A DNA stretch of 21,388 nucleotides, from positions 1-21,388 of the forward strand of contig CABKMN010000039.1 of the NCBI GenBank assembly GCA_902373525.1, given 5' to 3'. The notes below the pieces were generated by a model that worked only from the letters and a program-made list of their open reading frames with translations, had not been told where the DNA came from and did not search any database. A program made the translations under genes and the position numbers. Origin of the DNA: an uncultured Bilophila sp. (lineage in GTDB: Bacteria; Desulfobacterota; Desulfovibrionia; Desulfovibrionales; Desulfovibrionaceae). Position 1 is the first letter of the stretch; every line of letters begins with the position of its first letter. This document shows positions 19,056-21,388 of this stretch, one piece after another.

Positions 19056-21323
19056 ATGGTTACTTCTATCAGGAAACGTGACGCCCGGATCGTCCCTTTT
19101 GACGTGAACAAGATCGCGCAGGCGATTTTCCGCGCCGCCAGCAGTCAGGGCGGGAAGGATTACGTCCTTTCCCTCAAGATTGCCGCCGAAGTGCTGGAAC
19201 GCCTCAACGAGCAGTACGAGGACGGCATCCCCGACGTCGAACAGGTGCAGGACCTGGTGGAAAAGACCCTCATCAAGAGCGGGCACGCCCGCACCGCCAA
19301 GGCGTACATCCTCTACCGCCACCAGCGCACCAAAATCCGGGAAATGAACACCCGGCTCATGACCACCATCCGCGACCTGACCTTCAAGGACGCCAAGGAC
19401 AACGACCTCAAGCGCGAGAACGCCAACATCGACGGCGACACCGCTATGGGCACGATGCTGAAGTACGGCAGCGAAAGCTCCAAGCAGTTCTACGAGATGT
19501 ACATTCTCAACCCCAAGCACAGCCTCGCGCACAAGAACGGCGACATCCACATCCACGATCTCGACTTCCTGACGCTGACCACCACCTGCTGCCAGATCGA
19601 CATCAAGAAGCTGTTCAAGGGCGGCTTCGGCACGGGCCACGGCTTTTTGCGCGAGCCCAACGACATCCGCAGCTACAGCGCGCTGGCCTGCATCGCCATT
19701 CAGGCCAACCAGAACGATCAGCACGGCGGCCAGAGCATCCCGAATTTCGAATACGGCCTCGCCCTCGGCGTCGCCAAGACCTTCATCAGGGAACTGTACA
19801 CCATCCTCGACCTCTGCAACGCCGAGGAAAAGGACGCGGTCAAGGCCGAACTGCGCGCCTACCTTGAGAAAGACGAATCCATCCTCGGGGAAAAGGGCCT
19901 CGCCTTCGTCCGCAAGACGCTGGAAGAGCGCGTCCCCGCCCTGAACATCGACTTCGCCCTCGAAAAGGCCCTCGAATACACCGAGAAGGCCACCTATCAG
20001 GCGATGGAAGCGCTGGTGCACAACCTCAACACCATGCACTCCCGCGCCGGGGCGCAGATTCCGTTCAGCTCCATCAACTACGGCACCGACACCTCGCCCG
20101 AAGGCCGCATGGTCATCCGCAACGTCCTCCTCGCCACCGAGGCGGGCCTCGGCAACGGCGAAACGCCCATCTTCCCCATCCATATCTTTAAGGTGAAGGA
20201 AGGCGTCAACTTCCGCGAGGGCGACCCGAACTACGACCTGTTCAAGCTGGCCTGCCGCGTGTCCGCCAAGCGTCTTTTCCCGAATTTCTCCTTTATCGAC
20301 GCGCCGTTCAACAAGGCGTACTACAAGCCGGGCCGTCCCGAAACGGAAATCGCCTACATGGGGTGCCGCACGCGCGTCATGGCGAACCTCAACGACCCCA
20401 GCCGTGAAATCGTCAACGGGCGCGGCAACCTGAGCTTTACCTCCATCAACCTGCCGCGTCTCGGCATCCTCGCCAACCACGACGTGGACGCCTTCTTCGC
20501 GGAGCTGGACAAGATGGTCGATCTCGTGTTCGAGCAGCTTCTCGAACGCCTCGAAATCCAGTCCTGCAAGAAATGCAAGAACTACCCCTTCCTGATGGGG
20601 CAGGGCGTCTGGATCGATTCGGACAACCTCGGCCCGGACGACGAGGTGCGCGAAGTGCTCAAGCACGGCACCCTGACCGTGGGCTTCATCGGCCTTGCCG
20701 AGTGCCTCAAGGCGCTCATCGGCAAGCACCACGGCGAATCCGAGGAAGCGCAGGCGCTTGGCCTCAGGATCGTGGGCTTCATCCGCGAGAAGGCGGACAG
20801 GAAGGCCGAGGAAACCAAGCTCAACTTCTCGGTCATCGCCACGCCCGCCGAAGGGCTTTCCGGCAAGTTCGTGCGGCTCGACAACAAGCGTTTCGGGACC
20901 ATCGAAGGCATCACGGACAAGGAATACTATACCAATTCCTTCCACATTCCGGTGTATTACCCCATCAGCGCCTACAACAAGATTCGTCTGGAAGCGCCGT
21001 ACCACGCCCTGACCAACGGCGGGCACATCACCTACGTCGAAGTGGACGGCGATCCCACGAACAACCTTGAGGCGTTCGAGGACATCATCAAGGCGATGAA
21101 GGAGATGGGCATCGGCTACGGGTCCATCAACCACCCCGTGGACCGCGACCCCGTGTGCGGCTACACCGGCATCATCGGCGACGTCTGCCCCCGCTGCGGA
21201 CGGCACGACGGCGAAGGCGTGGACATCGAGGTCCTCCGCAAGATCAAGGGGTACGTCCGCGACGTCCGTTCCGAAGAGGAGCGTCTCGAAGACCGCGACA
21301 AGCAGCCGAATATGGTACTGTAA
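19056..21323 (+). CDS. nrdD: Anaerobic ribonucleoside-triphosphate reductase, class III (NrdD)
   Basis: This glycyl-radical enzyme reduces ribonucleoside triphosphates to deoxyribonucleotides without oxygen, after activation by the radical-SAM protein NrdG. The 755-residue protein begins with an ATP-cone allosteric domain (residues 1 to about 95, MVTSIRKRDARIVPFDVNKI). The catalytic barrel has NGDIHIHDLD (161-170), a TTTCCQ cysteine pair (C178/C179) and YMGCRTRV, whose Cys437 is the probable thiyl-radical residue. The C-terminus has VLRKIKGYV, whose Gly732 is the likely glycyl-radical site, 23 residues from the end. The zinc ribbon before it shows only three cysteines (C701, C711, C714), with Asp698 where the first would be expected. 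The start is supported by the family-typical N-terminus despite a poor ribosome-binding site. nrdG is not seen within the 65 bp remaining downstream. Confidence 0.96.
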   Translation: MVTSIRKRDARIVPFDVNKIAQAIFRAASSQGGKDYVLSLKIAAEVLERLNEQYEDGIPDVEQVQDLVEKTLIKSGHARTAKAYILYRHQRTKIREMNTRLMTTIRDLTFKDAKDNDLKRENANIDGDTAMGTMLKYGSESSKQFYEMYILNPKHSLAHKNGDIHIHDLDFLTLTTTCCQIDIKKLFKGGFGTGHGFLREPNDIRSYSALACIAIQANQNDQHGGQSIPNFEYGLALGVAKTFIRELYTILDLCNAEEKDAVKAELRAYLEKDESILGEKGLAFVRKTLEERVPALNIDFALEKALEYTEKATYQAMEALVHNLNTMHSRAGAQIPFSSINYGTDTSPEGRMVIRNVLLATEAGLGNGETPIFPIHIFKVKEGVNFREGDPNYDLFKLACRVSAKRLFPNFSFIDAPFNKAYYKPGRPETEIAYMGCRTRVMANLNDPSREIVNGRGNLSFTSINLPRLGILANHDVDAFFAELDKMVDLVFEQLLERLEIQSCKKCKNYPFLMGQGVWIDSDNLGPDDEVREVLKHGTLTVGFIGLAECLKALIGKHHGESEEAQALGLRIVGFIREKADRKAEETKLNFSVIATPAEGLSGKFVRLDNKRFGTIEGITDKEYYTNSFHIPVYYPISAYNKIRLEAPYHALTNGGHITYVEVDGDPTNNLEAFEDIIKAMKEMGIGYGSINHPVDRDPVCGYTGIIGDVCPRCGRHDGEGVDIEVLRKIKGYVRDVRSEEERLEDRDKQPNMVL

Positions 21324-21337
21324 TAATGGGGAAACCG

Positions 21338-21388
21338 GGGGAGGGGAGAGGGAACCCTTCTGGAGAAGGGCTTCCCTCTCCCCTCCCC
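21338..21388 (+). terminator. Long hairpin downstream of nrdD (reaches the window edge)
   Basis: A 24-bp stem (21338-21361 with 21364-21388) closed by a 2-nt loop starts 14 bp after the nrdD stop. It shares the ACCCTTCT / AGAAGGGCTTC core and the same one-base bulge with the hairpin after cbiC. Any T-run would lie beyond the window. Confidence 0.65.

Noticed and set aside
19035..21206. A 723-codon open frame on the minus strand opposite nrdD
   Set aside because: It is the same mirror effect; the sense strand encodes a complete NrdD with its catalytic motifs.

Overview
The window looks like part of a Desulfovibrionaceae chromosome (Desulfovibrio/Bilophila-like sulfate- or sulfite-reducing anaerobe). 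Evidence: high G+C, an oxygen-sensitive class III ribonucleotide reductase, the anaerobic (early cobalt insertion) cobalamin pathway, and a sirohydrochlorin cobaltochelatase with an export signal, a form characterised in Desulfovibrio vulgaris. This is inferred from gene content; no database was searched.

Positions 1-4937, all on the minus strand, form a cobalamin biosynthesis block. Transcription starts upstream of a cobalamin riboswitch (4779-4937) and passes through cbiK (periplasmic cobaltochelatase), cbiL (precorrin-2 C20-methyltransferase), a multi-pass membrane protein that overlaps cbiL by 4 bp, and then, after a 540-bp gap, cbiC (precorrin-8X methylmutase). The non-coding gaps are full of short hairpin repeats. 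A related hairpin family sits just after the stop codons of cbiK, the membrane protein, cbiC and nrdD.

Positions 4938-6310 hold a plus-strand XRE-type regulator with a DNA-binding N-terminus and two predicted C-terminal membrane segments, followed by a strong bidirectional terminator.

Positions 6402-17705 (minus strand) are one 11.3-kb gene for a 3767-residue, type I-secreted, LapA-like adhesin. It has a retention-type N-terminus with a PAAG di-alanine motif (a LapG-type cleavage candidate), about 23 divergent VCBS/cadherin-like repeats with DxDxxD calcium motifs, and an acidic, His/Ala-rich C-terminus with only a vestige of RTX sequence. A good sigma-70 promoter lies about 180 bp upstream, and an intrinsic terminator lies between that promoter and the start codon, so the gene appears to be controlled by attenuation or to be preceded by a short leader RNA. 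The secretion machinery, LapG and LapD are not in the window.

Positions 17911-19055 are non-coding. They hold two inverted copies of a two-hairpin dispersed repeat and, at 18712-18855, a segment that folds as a closed multi-arm RNA ending in a T-run, about 200 bp upstream of nrdD. Positions 19056-21323 (plus strand) encode NrdD, the anaerobic ribonucleoside-triphosphate reductase; its activase gene nrdG is not in the window.

The best candidates for new biology are the attenuated leader of the giant adhesin, the unassigned structured RNA before nrdD, and the uncharacterised permease inside a B12-controlled operon.
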